Part shown: positions 38,001 through 46,944 of the stretch, piece after piece | Layout: every line of letters starts with the position of its first letter | Position numbering within the stretch: the stretch's first letter is position 1 | Source: Chitinivibrionales bacterium | GTDB taxonomy: Bacteria; Fibrobacterota; Chitinivibrionia; Chitinivibrionales; WJKA01 | Assembly (NCBI GenBank): GCA_014728215.1 | Contig: WJLZ01000086.1 | Span: forward strand, 1 to 64,000 | Direction: 5' to 3' | DNA length: 64,000 nt | Position numbers and translations under genes: made by a program | Notes under the pieces: model-generated | Told to the model about the DNA's origin: nothing | The model's input: only the letters and a program-made list of their open reading frames with translations | Databases searched by the model: none

Positions 38001-39641
38001 TTTTACATTCCAGGGAATATCTACCTGCCGTCCGATCGGTGTGCGCAAAGAATCGTCTTCATTGCGATAAAGGGTCATTTTGTACTGAAAATATTGCCAA
38101 GGTCCGGCATTTGCGTCAAGCGAGCTACCATCATCGAGAGCGATCCAGTCATTCCATGCTCCCGCTGTAGCGGCAAAACGGAGTGAATCCTCCGACCTTC
38201 CATTGACCGTGTTGTTTAGGCTTATGGTTCCGGGATAAAAACGGACTGAATCATCGGTATCCACGCCAATCGTCTGCGATTGTGATACCCAGTATCCTGA
38301 AGAATAAAGGATGTCAAGTTCATCCCAGATACAATTCCATACATTATTGACACCCGGCCAGGCGATCGCCATGGCACCGGTTGAATCGACCGCCACGTTC
38401 AAGGCCGAACCATACCGATCGGTAAGGGGAACATCCGATGAAGGGTCTGAGAACAGAATGGTGTCGTACGCGGTGGCAGCTATATCACCACCCGGAGTGA
38501 ACATATACCGGATACCCCGGATTCTGCTGGTGTTATCACTTCCCAGTCCACCTTTCCAGGCCACAACCAGAAAACTGTCATTGCAGGCAAGGGCCGGGAA
38601 TCGTGCCGAATCACCGGTGGCAACACTTTTTATCTGCCTGCTCATTGTGGAACCATCCCATTCGAATGTATGCAACGAAATTTCATCATTGTCCCAGCTT
38701 GCAGCTGCAAATTTATTGTCACCATAGGCGATCACCGGAGCGTCTTCATAATAATAAACCGAGTCCGCTCCAACATCATTCGAAAAAACATCACTATCGA
38801 GTTGTGACATGGACCTGTCCAAAAGCACATATTCCAACTGCTTCTGGCCAACTCCGGCCTGCCGGGTAAAGATAACGAGTATGTTTTTCTGCCCGGATTC
38901 GACTGCAACCGCACTACCGAGCATGGCTTCCAGAAAGTTATTTATCGATGCTGCGGTGACGCTGTCCTTGACATCAATTTCCAATGATGAAGAATGTACT
39001 TTTTTAAGCGATAGTTCCTGATTTCCCTTTCGATGAACAACCAGGAACGTATCTCCTTCAAAATGGCAGAGCGAGCCAAATGGACGCATACCGATAACGC
39101 CGTAGAGCATTTTCTCATGATGCTCGTTTGCCGCGCGGACCGTATCCATCTCGTGATCGACAAAAACGCAAAGGTAGTTATTTTCTCCCATTGCCGCATG
39201 AAGATTCCCTGTCCGGTAATAGGCTCTCCAAAATATTCGAGTGGAATCTTCACGGGTTATATTGGGTCCATAGAACCCGATTTCCCTCACGTAAATATCC
39301 TCATAATCGGGCGCCTGGGTATTGGTATCCGCCCAGAAGAATGAAAAACGGCGAGTATCAACCGTGATAACCTCGGGACATCGGGTGTGACCGATACTTA
39401 CCGCAGGAGCACTATCTCCATAGAGCTTCGCCATTTCAAAGTCTTTGGGGGCAAGGATCAGACTGTCACCGGATTCTACCTGGGATGACGCTGAGGGTGA
39501 AGCAAAGTCGGAACCGGTATAACTTCCGGCATGGAGACTTCCCGCAACCATGCAGATGAGCATGAATGAGAAAATTTTAGTCGTGCCGGAAATCGAGCAT
39601 CCCATGTTTTTTGCGTGAATATCCTTGTTGTGATATATCAT
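35064..39641 (-). CDS. giant exported surface protein with Big_5-like domains and FlgD-like sorting tail
   Basis: 1525 residues. Signal peptide ends near VAGSLHAGS; two starts are possible, ATG 39641 (extended n-region) or ATG 39605 (MGCSISG…, more typical length). The N-terminal third has repeated beta-propeller/beta-sandwich-like strands. Residues about 1020-1400 contain Big_5-type Ig domains (SPAADARDIRPDSSITITFS; EPDSGSRNADIHSPITLHFS). The tail from about 1415 has VYPNPYKSG, IVIMNMKG and ASGLYFFAIYDAEGD…LMIVR, a FlgD-like/type-IX-style module. It is very rich in Asp and Ser. It overlaps the 3' end of fliJ on the same strand, so it may be transcribed with the flagellar operon. No enzyme motif recognised. 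Confidence 0.85.
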   Translation of the reverse strand: MIYHNKDIHAKNMGCSISGTTKIFSFMLICMVAGSLHAGSYTGSDFASPSASSQVESGDSLILAPKDFEMAKLYGDSAPAVSIGHTRCPEVITVDTRRFSFFWADTNTQAPDYEDIYVREIGFYGPNITREDSTRIFWRAYYRTGNLHAAMGENNYLCVFVDHEMDTVRAANEHHEKMLYGVIGMRPFGSLCHFEGDTFLVVHRKGNQELSLKKVHSSSLEIDVKDSVTAASINNFLEAMLGSAVAVESGQKNILVIFTRQAGVGQKQLEYVLLDRSMSQLDSDVFSNDVGADSVYYYEDAPVIAYGDNKFAAASWDNDEISLHTFEWDGSTMSRQIKSVATGDSARFPALACNDSFLVVAWKGGLGSDNTSRIRGIRYMFTPGGDIAATAYDTILFSDPSSDVPLTDRYGSALNVAVDSTGAMAIAWPGVNNVWNCIWDELDILYSSGYWVSQSQTIGVDTDDSVRFYPGTISLNNTVNGRSEDSLRFAATAGAWNDWIALDDGSSLDANAGPWQYFQYKMTLYRNEDDSLRTPIGRQVDIPWNVKPKYISIDSVEAGAHVSNSVAFGSAITCYSRLDPLTFYFKSKDADDTDSAYYTVAIMNQTSDTVVGLHSDTGIGTAQFSPLSVSDTFVNAIFTLEDRRGWDAEPETLIVNPQNALPQVSVRAVWDSAQDGTIDTTDFTSGIMNFNVLEGDSIEFLYSVSDINDPSISVYLVLDNETVEFASAGLEGHYVLKGDSSSTYGFQDIRFRANDPDTTIERRAMVGVNHIPIITGATLDDVSLPDEDTIRILVGSSAEIDVTVDDSDVVYWDSIIYRFTTEAFDTSQKESRFVFSPSRQDSSLRIIVTDIFGQADTMKTHFKYPWFSSDSADNPALYAAKDTLRDDISLILGGGAKDTVYIPLRNTGNDTMSVTGLSFAGNSPGWLAIGVPQAESLLVFDSAAFSDSIDPVALGPGAADTFYAWFDPSGLTGDSLIYDTLILKTTDPVHPYDTFPIQLEYNDLPQLQEISFDFASSSPYWLAKKQSGPYNFPPHAKIALGFSEPIDTLSAAGAITVYSIFDSAATGGVTPITLQRSWNNDYTRLFCAAYYQQPSEHFSGMRPPPGTFLPTDSIALTIASDLTDRATTPSGPNSLDVDRDYLRDTSEDTTIAFKVDSITFRIISTSPAADARDIRPDSSITITFSGPLYPGTLDTSSTGNRSLIVTSRYSRGQQHDFSSVTIDGNSATFTLARTLYFGDSVHCWYRSVTGRDSLGYPLETDQDGIPVTFIDSSRTEDDFSWSYFVKEIEIASIEPDSGSRNADIHSPITLHFSNKIYPGTIDTDSLHNNRSFTAITRYSSGQPIGYSSIDIASDSMSITFLPESSFFSVDSIHCRFIGFSRDFSYDSSSNLPQAMGAIMGGMEWDFFTKKVGFYVYPNPYKSGKNSRHCGLPNAPCGIWFKNLHSWANSGSVRIVIMNMKGYPVFDTDKANIAITFREGDPDSKPQWKWDTRNQAGEDVASGLYFFAIYDAEGDALTKGKLMIVR

Positions 39642-40047
39642 CGGTTATTGCCTGCTCTTCAGCTATGACTTTTTTCCGCCATTCATCAAAACGCCGTTCT
39701 TTCAGAAGTTCGACAGCTTTCTTTTCTTTGGATGCTATCTGGAGAGAGACTTTCAATGTCCTGGCGTCACCCCGCATACGATCGATCTGCCGCCCTTTAC
39801 TCAGCATTTCCTGTTTGAGCTTGTGACGGTACGCTACGGAGTGTTTCAATCCTATAATATTGGAAGTATGGGCACGGGTTCCTTTTTGAGTAGCCTGTAA
39901 ATTGGTAAGTTCATCATGTATGCTCGCCAATTCATTGCGTGCCTGGTTTATTTCCCTGTTTCTTTTTGCCAGTTCGAGTCTAACCTGCTCTTCCTTACGC
40001 ATTCGTAACTGAAGAAGGGTTTCGAGGTTGAATTCAAAGCGTCGCAT
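39577..40047 (-). CDS. fliJ: flagellar export chaperone-like stalk protein FliJ
   Basis: 156 residues, predicted almost entirely as coiled coil, starting with FEFNLETLLQLRMRKEEQVRLELA, the classic FliJ opening. FliJ is the central rotor-like stalk of the FliI ATPase ring in the flagellar export apparatus. Its place directly after fliI fits. Its last codons overlap the start of the large surface-protein gene, an unusual neighbour since fliK or flgD commonly follow here. Confidence 0.88.
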   Translation of the reverse strand: MRRFEFNLETLLQLRMRKEEQVRLELAKRNREINQARNELASIHDELTNLQATQKGTRAHTSNIIGLKHSVAYRHKLKQEMLSKGRQIDRMRGDARTLKVSLQIASKEKKAVELLKERRFDEWRKKVIAEEQAITDDISQQGYSRKKHGMLDFRHD

Positions 40048-40108
40048 GGAAAAGGTGTTTCAGGTTGAAATTTAACGGTCATCCCGATTCAACGAGAGCG
40101 GACATTAT

Positions 40109-41425
40109 TCATTGTCCTGTGATTTGTTTTAAAATAGCCAAGCTCTGTTTAAAGGAGCATTTTTCTTTTCTATCCTGCCGGAGGAATTCATCGACAGGCC
40201 TGAAGAGTTTAATTGCTTTATCGACCCGTTCACTGCTCCCTTCAGCATAGGCGCCGATTTGAATAAGGTCTTCATTCTCCTTATATGCGGCCAGATAATC
40301 TTTGACATATCCGACAAGTTGACGGTGATCGTCGGTAATAACATCAGTCATGCAGCGGGAAATACTTGAGAGTACATCGATAGCAGGAAAATGGTTTCGA
40401 TTTGCCAGTTGACGGGAGAGTAGTATGTGGCCATCAAGAATACTCCGGGCGGCATCCGAAACCGGCTCATCCATGTCATCGGATTCTACCAGAACGGTGA
40501 ACATGCCGGTGATGGTTCCCTTATCTGAAGTCCCTGCCCGTTCGAGCAGTTTTGGCAGGAGTGCAAAGACCGATGGGGTATAGCCCCTGGTTGCCGGGGG
40601 TTCGCCGACAGCGAGGCCGATTTCCCGCTGGGCTGTTGCCAGGCGGGTCAGGGAATCGATCATAAACATGACATCTTTGCCCATGTCGCGGAAATATTCG
40701 GCTATGGTCGCGGCGACGATTGCTCCTTTCAGACGGATCAGTGCCGGCTGATCGGAAGTTGCAACAACAACAACCGACCGCTTCAGGCCCTCCTCACCAA
40801 GATCACGTTCGATAAATTCCCGAACTTCCCTGCCCCGCTCACCAATGAGAGCGATTACATTGATATCAGAACGGCAATTCTGGGCAAGCATGCCCAAAAG
40901 AACACTTTTTCCTACACCGCTTGCGGAAAAGATCCCGATTCGCTGTCCTTTCCCGATAGTGGTAAAGGTATCGATTGCTTTAACGCCGGTTTCGAAGGGT
41001 TCGCTTATTCGCTTGCGCAGCAGTGGATTTGGAGCATTGCTGAATACCGGACGGTAATTTTCCGGCCTTATGAGACCTTTGTTGTCGAGTGGATTTCCCA
41101 GACCATCGAGAACCCTTCCAAGCAGATGAGGACCGACACCAACCATATGGGGACGCTTGGTACCAACAACCGAGAGCCCCGGGTGAATACCTTCAATCGG
41201 CCCGAGGGGCATCAGAAGTGTCTGGTTTTTGCGGAACCCGACCACTTCGGCATGACCGTGGAATGTTCCGTTGCTTTCCAGTATGCAAACATCACCGATT
41301 GATGCCGCCGGTCCGGTGGATTCGATTAAAAGACCGATTACTTCGGTCACTTTTCCATGAATGCGCATGGGTTCGGCATTCGCCAAAGCAGAGAAATAGG
41401 GCTGAAACTGGAGTTCGGTATTCAT
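40109..41425 (-). CDS. fliI: flagellum-specific export ATPase
   Basis: 438 residues, F1-beta-like. Walker A SASGVGKSVLLG, ALIGERGREVREFIE, Walker B region VMFMIDSLTRLATAQREIGLA, and GEPPATRGYTPSVFALLPKLLERAG are all canonical for FliI, with nothing missing. I use ATG 41425; a TTG two codons earlier (41431) is also possible, and neither has a good Shine-Dalgarno sequence. It powers loading of export substrates together with FliH and FliJ, encoded on either side. Confidence 0.97.
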   Translation of the reverse strand: MNTELQFQPYFSALANAEPMRIHGKVTEVIGLLIESTGPAASIGDVCILESNGTFHGHAEVVGFRKNQTLLMPLGPIEGIHPGLSVVGTKRPHMVGVGPHLLGRVLDGLGNPLDNKGLIRPENYRPVFSNAPNPLLRKRISEPFETGVKAIDTFTTIGKGQRIGIFSASGVGKSVLLGMLAQNCRSDINVIALIGERGREVREFIERDLGEEGLKRSVVVVATSDQPALIRLKGAIVAATIAEYFRDMGKDVMFMIDSLTRLATAQREIGLAVGEPPATRGYTPSVFALLPKLLERAGTSDKGTITGMFTVLVESDDMDEPVSDAARSILDGHILLSRQLANRNHFPAIDVLSSISRCMTDVITDDHRQLVGYVKDYLAAYKENEDLIQIGAYAEGSSERVDKAIKLFRPVDEFLRQDRKEKCSFKQSLAILKQITGQ

Positions 41426-41445
41426 TGACAACAGTAATAATCCGG

Positions 41446-42315
41446 TTATTCGGTACTTTGATTATTATTTGGTGTATCCCCCGCCGGTGATACTTGGTCG
41501 GGAGAATTGTATATGCTTTCCCACACCCGCTCCACAAGGCCGGTGAGTTCGTCAAACTGTATCCCCAGCCTGCCGTCGGCAATACCCGAATTCGATTCGA
41601 TTATACACCCGCCTTTATCAACATGATCGTCGGGAATGATCTCGATATCGGCAACTCGCTCCGAAATGGGCATCCAGAAGTCTTTTTTGCCGGTAACCGT
41701 CTCGAGATCGTCCTTTGCCACCCGGACGGTCAATGTCTCTTTGTCGGCAATATAGGAGAGAGCTTTTTTCACTACTCCCAAAACGATATCTTCATTAAGG
41801 GTCAGTTCGGTCTGGATCACTTTTTTTGCCAGCTCAAAGGTGAATTTCAGAAGAACATGCTGGGCATTACCGTAAATCTCTTTTTGGGATTTTTCGAGAT
41901 TGGTAAATATTTCACTTACATTTTTTTCGATTTCCTCGAGGGTGGCTTCATAGGCTTCCTGCGCCCTTTTTTCACCAACTATTTCCCCCTCTTCTTTTCC
42001 TTCCGTGAGCCCCTTATTGAAGGCGACTTTTACGGCATTTTCGGCATTCTTCTTTGTTTTCCCGATTTCAGCTTTCAGAACACCGATCTGTTTTTCGAGT
42101 TCGATGATCCGTTTTTCATTTTCTTCAAATACCGGTTTTGATTTACCTTCAACATAAAAGCTGTCGAAAGCAACTTCACGTAAAGGGAACTGGTTGCCTT
42201 CTTCCTTTTTGGTTTTCAGGATTTTCCGGAGCCCGACAACAGCCGGATCCTTTGATTTGAGGAGATGATCGATCAGATTGGAAACTTCATTTTGAGAGAG
42301 TTCGCGGTCGGCCAT
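41446..42315 (-). CDS. fliH: flagellar assembly protein FliH
   Basis: 289 residues: an N-terminal variable part, a Glu/Lys-rich central coiled coil (about 80-150) and the conserved C-terminal domain (about 165-289: QTELTLNEDIVLGVVKKALSYI; DKGGCIIESNSGIADGRLGIQFDEL) that binds FliI as a negative regulator. A strong AGGAGG precedes ATG 42315. It sits between fliG and fliI with only short gaps. Confidence 0.93.
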   Translation of the reverse strand: MADRELSQNEVSNLIDHLLKSKDPAVVGLRKILKTKKEEGNQFPLREVAFDSFYVEGKSKPVFEENEKRIIELEKQIGVLKAEIGKTKKNAENAVKVAFNKGLTEGKEEGEIVGEKRAQEAYEATLEEIEKNVSEIFTNLEKSQKEIYGNAQHVLLKFTFELAKKVIQTELTLNEDIVLGVVKKALSYIADKETLTVRVAKDDLETVTGKKDFWMPISERVADIEIIPDDHVDKGGCIIESNSGIADGRLGIQFDELTGLVERVWESIYNSPDQVSPAGDTPNNNQSTE

Positions 42316-42326
42316 AAACTATCCTC

Positions 42327-43394
42327 CTAGACAATGACTTCTTCTTCTCCGCCGCGGCCGCTGATAATAATCTCACCATCTTCTTCAAGACGGCGAATTA
42401 CATCAACAATACGCTGCTGGACATCTTCAACATCTTTCAACCGCACCGGTCCCATATATTCCATTTCCTCCCTGATCATCTCGGAGGCACGTGAGGACAT
42501 ATTTCTGAAGAATTTTTCCTGCAGTTCTTCTGATGCGCCTTTGAGAGCCATCGACAGTTCTTTGGTATCGATTTCTTTCAGTACCCGCTGCATGGAACGA
42601 TCGTCAAGAAGCATGACATCTTCGAAGACAAACATGAGGTTTTTGATTTCGGTTGCGAGTTCGGGATTCTCCCGTTCCAGATTCCCGAGAATATTCTTTT
42701 CGGCGCCCCGGTCGACACTGTTGAGCATCTCTGCCACCGCTTTGACGCCGCCGACCCGGGAAACATCGCCGCCAAAAAGCGATCGCACCTGTTCGGCCAG
42801 GACCGACTCCACCTGGGTCAAAGTGTCGGGAGAGATGGATTCCATAGTCGCGATACGGGTGGCCACATCAACCTGAAGTTCCTGGGGAAGGGCCGAAACG
42901 ACCGCCGCGGCATTCCCTGCCTCCATATGGGCAAGAAGAAGCGCGATTGTCTGGGGATGTTCTTTCTGGATAAAATTGACAAGCTGTTTGGGATCGACAT
43001 TTTCCAAAAGATTGAATCCGGTAGTCCGGATTGTCTGCTGCACCTTATCGAGTATCTCCCGTGCTTTGCGCGGCCCCAGAGCCGATTCCAGGATCTCCCG
43101 GGCGTAATCGATACCTCCCTGGGAGATATACTGCTGGGCCATAGCCAGGTTATGGAATTCCTCGAGTACCGCCTCGCGGACTTCGTTTGGAATATTTTCG
43201 AGCTTTGCGATTTCGGTTGAAAGCCCTTCAACCTCTCGCTCGTCAAGATTTTGGAATATATGGGATGAAGCTTCCGAACCGAGAGCCACCATAACAATGG
43301 CCGCTTTAGTCGGTCCCGATAGATTTGCCGTAAGCGAAGAGGGACTGTTCTTTTCGGAATTGCTGTACTTTTCTTTATAAAATCCTTTTGCCAT
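42327..43394 (-). CDS. fliG: flagellar motor switch protein FliG
   Basis: 355 residues, containing all three FliG domains: an N-terminal part binding FliF, the middle EHPQTIAL motif, and the C-terminal torque domain with MFVFEDVMLLDDRSMQRVL and the charged helix (DDRSMQRVLKEIDTKEL). It ends with the RRLEEDGEIII strand typical of the family. GGAAGAA precedes ATG 43394. It transmits stator force to the rotor and helps set rotation sense. Confidence 0.97.
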   Translation of the reverse strand: MAKGFYKEKYSNSEKNSPSSLTANLSGPTKAAIVMVALGSEASSHIFQNLDEREVEGLSTEIAKLENIPNEVREAVLEEFHNLAMAQQYISQGGIDYAREILESALGPRKAREILDKVQQTIRTTGFNLLENVDPKQLVNFIQKEHPQTIALLLAHMEAGNAAAVVSALPQELQVDVATRIATMESISPDTLTQVESVLAEQVRSLFGGDVSRVGGVKAVAEMLNSVDRGAEKNILGNLERENPELATEIKNLMFVFEDVMLLDDRSMQRVLKEIDTKELSMALKGASEELQEKFFRNMSSRASEMIREEMEYMGPVRLKDVEDVQQRIVDVIRRLEEDGEIIISGRGGEEEVIV

Positions 43395-43536
43395 ATAAAA
43401 ATTCTTCCATGATAAGAAAAAGAGCCCTGGTGAGGAACAAACTGTATGCGTCTATGGTTCTTCTCTAATTATATCCTTTTCGCATTAATATGTATAGCAT
43501 CAATACCGATAATTTTATTGATGCAGGATATCACGT

Positions 43537-45069
43537 TCAGGACCGTGACATAGGCGCCGGCTCGTGGAGCCATTGCCTAATTATCGATGCGATATTGGTC
43601 GGCTCTTCTCTCGACAGCATCTCCACCCGTTCCAGAAGTTCAGAGCTTTTCTTGAGGTCTTCGGGAACCTCTTCAGTAACTTCCTCGGGCAGTCCGAAAG
43701 TTTCCACCGACGGCACCGGTGGATTCATTGCCTCAGCGAGTGTCCTGGCCATCGATCGCAGGAACAGGAGAAAGAGGATACCGATAATAAAAAACATCCC
43801 GATTTTGACATACTGGATGATCCGGTCACGCATCTCCTGCTTCCGCATCTCTTCTTGCTGACGACGGAGGTATTCGTTATCGAACTGTAAATTAGTAACG
43901 ACGATTTCATCTCCCCGGGCCAGATCGTAGCCAACGGTGTTTTTCACTATGTCCTCAACCGCCTGAACCTCTTCGGCGGTACGGGCGACATACACGTCCT
44001 CGCCATTTTCATTTTTGTCATATTTACCGTCTACAGCAACCGAAATTGTCAATCGTTTGACATTACCAACTTCGGTAACAATATGCTCGATCGTCTTGTC
44101 GATCTCGTAATTTGTCAAAGAACGCTCCCGCAGACGATCGCCGTCGGGTGCATTTTTAGTATTGTCATCGGTCCGTTCTTCAGAGCGGATAACCCGGCTT
44201 TCCGGATCGTACATTTCCAGGGTCCGTTCGACCATATCGAAGTTCATATCCACGGCTACCTGAGTCTTTGCTTTACCCGGTCCCAGAACGCTGACCAGCA
44301 TGCCCTCGGTCTTTTTTTCGAGATAACGTTCGACTTTCTGCTGTAATTCAAGATTTCGTGACGATGCCAGGGCGGTTTCATCGCCCGCAAAGGGGTCTGA
44401 AAGCAGTTGACCATTATAATCGATAATCGAAATGTGCTCCGGATCGAGCCCTTTGACACTTGCCGATACCAGATAGGAAATGCCCCGGACCTGACCAGGA
44501 GTAAGATTCTGCCCCGGAGTGGTTTTGATTACTACCGAAGCTTTGGCCTCTCTCTGATTATCAAGAAATATCGTGGGTTCGGGAGTAACGATATGAACTC
44601 TGGCCGATTTGACCTCCTCGAGCCCCTCAACGGTACGCTGCAACTCTCCCTCCAACGCACGTTTTGCATTGAGTTTCTGAGCAAAATCGGTCATAGCAAG
44701 ATTAGTCTTATCGAATAGCTCATAACCGATACCGTGAGATTTGGGAAGTCCTTCCTTGGCAAGAGCCATCCGGGCTTCATGGAGCCTTTTCTGTTCGACC
44801 AGAATCGCCTTGCCGTTATCTTCAATCTTATAGTCGTATCCACTCGCTTTGAGCATATCAGTCATGGCGCTCGCCTCATCAACCTCCAGATCGGAATAGA
44901 GAAGCTGATAGCCCGACATTGAAGGTGTTCCTCGCGACCATATTAACAGTCCTGCCAGACCGATAATTGTAAAGGCGATCAGCGATGTAGTGATTATTTT
45001 CTGCTGGAGCGATAACTTCTGCCAGATAGCGGTGAGTTGTGAAATAAGCTGTTTGAAAAACTCAGCCAT
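43537..45069 (-). CDS. fliF: flagellar MS-ring protein FliF
   Basis: 510 residues. One TM helix near the N-terminus (about 24-46) and one near residue 435, flanking the periplasmic YscJ/FliF-type domains. Motifs include YQLLYSDLEVDEASAM, ALEGELQRTVEGLEEVKSARVHIVTPE and ISYLVSASVKGLDPEHISIIDYNGQLLS. The acidic C-terminal tail binds FliG. AAGGGG precedes ATG 45069. Founding component of the basal body. Confidence 0.96.
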   Translation of the reverse strand: MAEFFKQLISQLTAIWQKLSLQQKIITTSLIAFTIIGLAGLLIWSRGTPSMSGYQLLYSDLEVDEASAMTDMLKASGYDYKIEDNGKAILVEQKRLHEARMALAKEGLPKSHGIGYELFDKTNLAMTDFAQKLNAKRALEGELQRTVEGLEEVKSARVHIVTPEPTIFLDNQREAKASVVIKTTPGQNLTPGQVRGISYLVSASVKGLDPEHISIIDYNGQLLSDPFAGDETALASSRNLELQQKVERYLEKKTEGMLVSVLGPGKAKTQVAVDMNFDMVERTLEMYDPESRVIRSEERTDDNTKNAPDGDRLRERSLTNYEIDKTIEHIVTEVGNVKRLTISVAVDGKYDKNENGEDVYVARTAEEVQAVEDIVKNTVGYDLARGDEIVVTNLQFDNEYLRRQQEEMRKQEMRDRIIQYVKIGMFFIIGILFLLFLRSMARTLAEAMNPPVPSVETFGLPEEVTEEVPEDLKKSSELLERVEMLSREEPTNIASIIRQWLHEPAPMSRS

Positions 45070-45186
45070 ACGCTTCCCCTTGACCTCCGTGTATTAAAAA
45101 AATTGAATGCTCCCGATTGCACCCCGGGACAGGTAGAGTAGTGAGATGGCTATGCAATTCTCCCGACTCTCCACGACACTAAATCT

Positions 45187-45492
45187 TTACAATCTCATTC
45201 TCATTACTTCCTGATAAGCATCCATTACTTTGTTCCGAATTTCCATCATCATATTGAATGCTACATTGGCTTCTTCAACTGCGCTCATCACCTGATGAAC
45301 ATCGGTAATTTCGCCGGCAACCATTTTTTCGATCGACTTATCAGCCTTAACCTGCATATCGTTGACATCTTTCATGACGCCTTTGAGAGTATCTTTAAAG
45401 GTTGGCGCATTTTTATCTTTTGCATGGAGCCGTGAAGCCCTGCCGGCTTTTTGGCCGTCATCAACCGGGCCGATCGGATTTATCTGGGCCAT
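45187..45492 (-). CDS. fliE: flagellar hook-basal body protein FliE
   Basis: 101 residues, ending in the conserved VMSAVEEANVAFNMMMEIRNKVMDAYQEVMRMRL helix. FliE joins the MS ring to the proximal rod. AGGAGG lies at good distance before ATG 45492. It sits upstream of fliF as usual. Confidence 0.95.
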   Translation of the reverse strand: MAQINPIGPVDDGQKAGRASRLHAKDKNAPTFKDTLKGVMKDVNDMQVKADKSIEKMVAGEITDVHQVMSAVEEANVAFNMMMEIRNKVMDAYQEVMRMRL

Positions 45493-45609
45493 GTGGTGCC
45501 TCCTGAAAGATTGATTTGCTCTCGGAGAAGTCTCTTTATCATTATATTATTTATATCGTTTGTTGCAGCAATTTTCTATAGATATATTTAAATTACCTTC
45601 ATTTTACAT

Positions 45610-45873
45610 TTATGCGTATCCATCAAAATTGTTTCCCAGTATTTTTGACGGCGTCGTGGACCGCAATTGCCTTCCGTAACCGGCAACTGTCGGGGTTTTC
45701 TGAGGATGTTCTGCCGCCACACTGTTGCTTAACCGCTCAAGTGCACCTTTTAACTGGGTCTGTTTGTTTGCCTGAATTCCGGCCAGTCCGGGATTCCGAG
45801 CCTTCGCTGCGTTCGTTAGCGCCATAAACCGGGCCCACTGGTCGGATCCGCTATTAATCGATTGAATACTCAA
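45610..45873 (-). CDS. small conserved-position ORF in flagellar operon (unknown)
   Basis: 87-residue frame with no recognised domain, hydrophilic and rich in Gln, Ser and Asn, beginning MSIQSINSGSDQWARFMALTNAAKARN. It starts with TTG 45873, yet a strong AAGGGGGAT Shine-Dalgarno sequence stands 7 bases before it and overlaps the flgC stop, so translation is well supported. It fills the space between flgC and fliE, where no gene is normally found. A small rod/export-related accessory protein is possible; this is inference only. Confidence 0.65.
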   Translation of the reverse strand: MSIQSINSGSDQWARFMALTNAAKARNPGLAGIQANKQTQLKGALERLSNSVAAEHPQKTPTVAGYGRQLRSTTPSKILGNNFDGYA

Positions 45874-45878
45874 AAGTC

Positions 45879-45887
45879 ATCCCCCTT
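45879..45887 (-). promoter_or_regulatory. strong Shine-Dalgarno sequence deciding a TTG start
   Basis: On the minus strand AAGGGGGAT precedes TTG 45873 by 7 bases. No ATG in frame lies at comparable distance, so this sequence is the main reason to accept the small flagellar-operon gene and its rare start codon. Confidence 0.6.
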
Positions 45888-46395
45888 ATAACTGTGATGC
45901 CTGCTGGAGCATAGCTTTCATGGAATTGAATGCAGTCACATTGGCTTCATATGCTCTGCTCGCAGCTATCATATCAGTCATCTCTTCAACTACGTTCACA
46001 TTCGGCATCGCTACATAGCCCTTTTCATCGCTGTCCGGATGCGAGGGATCATATACCAGCTTTGCCTCACGACTGTCTTCTCGAATTTCCGCAACCTGAA
46101 CGCCGTTGCCGAAAAACCGTTCATCCCGAGGAAAATTATTTGCGGGAACGGGAAGATGATTTATCAGATTTGAAGTGCCCTTCAATCCCTCTTTTTTGTT
46201 TATCAGCCGTGTTTCTTTGGTGTCGGTCCCCGATTCGAAAACCACATACTGACGCCGGTAGGGTCCCCCCTTTGCAGTACGGGTTGTCTCGATATTGGCC
46301 AGATTCGATGAAATGACATTCTGACGGATTCGCTGGGCCCGAAGCCCCGATGCGCTTATTCTGAGTCCTGAAAATATTCCCCCAATTAACGGCAT
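45886..46395 (-). CDS. flgC: flagellar basal-body rod protein FlgC
   Basis: 169 residues. N-terminal FSGLRISASGLRAQRIRQNVISSNLANIETT is the shared rod/hook signature; the C-terminal PNVNVVEEMTDMIAASRAYEANVTAFNSMK is the FlgC/FlgG-type ending. The middle YVAMPNV is typical. Proximal rod component, exported through the flagellar system; it follows flgB after 67 bases. Confidence 0.96.
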   Translation of the reverse strand: MPLIGGIFSGLRISASGLRAQRIRQNVISSNLANIETTRTAKGGPYRRQYVVFESGTDTKETRLINKKEGLKGTSNLINHLPVPANNFPRDERFFGNGVQVAEIREDSREAKLVYDPSHPDSDEKGYVAMPNVNVVEEMTDMIAASRAYEANVTAFNSMKAMLQQASQL

Positions 46396-46462
46396 ATCAC
46401 ATTCCTTCTCTTAATGACCATCTTCAACATTTCAACTCTTCAACTTTCATTTGACCATCGAC

Positions 46463-46888
46463 CTACTGTATCTGAAGGCTTCTGGCCTGCACCGCTGCAC
46501 TCAATTTTTTCAGTGCTCCTTTGGTAAAACGGATACCAAAATTATATAAAATCTGATTTTCTGCCAATTTAGCCATCTCAGAGTCGATATCGACATTATT
46601 TACTCCACTGGAAAGCGTTGGATCAACCGGCCGTTCTACCAGGGGATTGACCCGGGAAATGTCTTTTCTTCCGATTGCCAGATGTTTTGATTTGGTTTGT
46701 GTACCTTTTAATCGTGTCTTATCCAATGCTTCTCGAAGATGTTCTTCAAAGCTTACTTCGAGGCGCTTGAATCCGGGAGTGGTGGCGTTGGCGATATTAT
46801 TGGCGATAACCCGGGCTCGAAGCATTCCTGCATCAAGACTTTTTTGAACCGATGGGTAGGCTGTTTTTTGAAGAATTCCATTAATCAT
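46463..46888 (-). CDS. flgB: flagellar basal-body rod protein FlgB
   Basis: 141 residues with N-terminal SLDAGMLRARVIANNIANATTPGFKRLEVSFEE and the C-terminal SEMAKLAENQILYNFGIRFTKGALKKL segment, both diagnostic. It is the first gene of the flagellar operon and is preceded by a sigma-54-type promoter 57 bases or more upstream. Confidence 0.96.
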   Translation of the reverse strand: MINGILQKTAYPSVQKSLDAGMLRARVIANNIANATTPGFKRLEVSFEEHLREALDKTRLKGTQTKSKHLAIGRKDISRVNPLVERPVDPTLSSGVNNVDIDSEMAKLAENQILYNFGIRFTKGALKKLSAAVQARSLQIQ

Positions 46889-46944
46889 TTGACAGCTCTT
46901 CTCTGGTTAATTTATAACGACCGTTTGAATATGACGCCCTAAAG

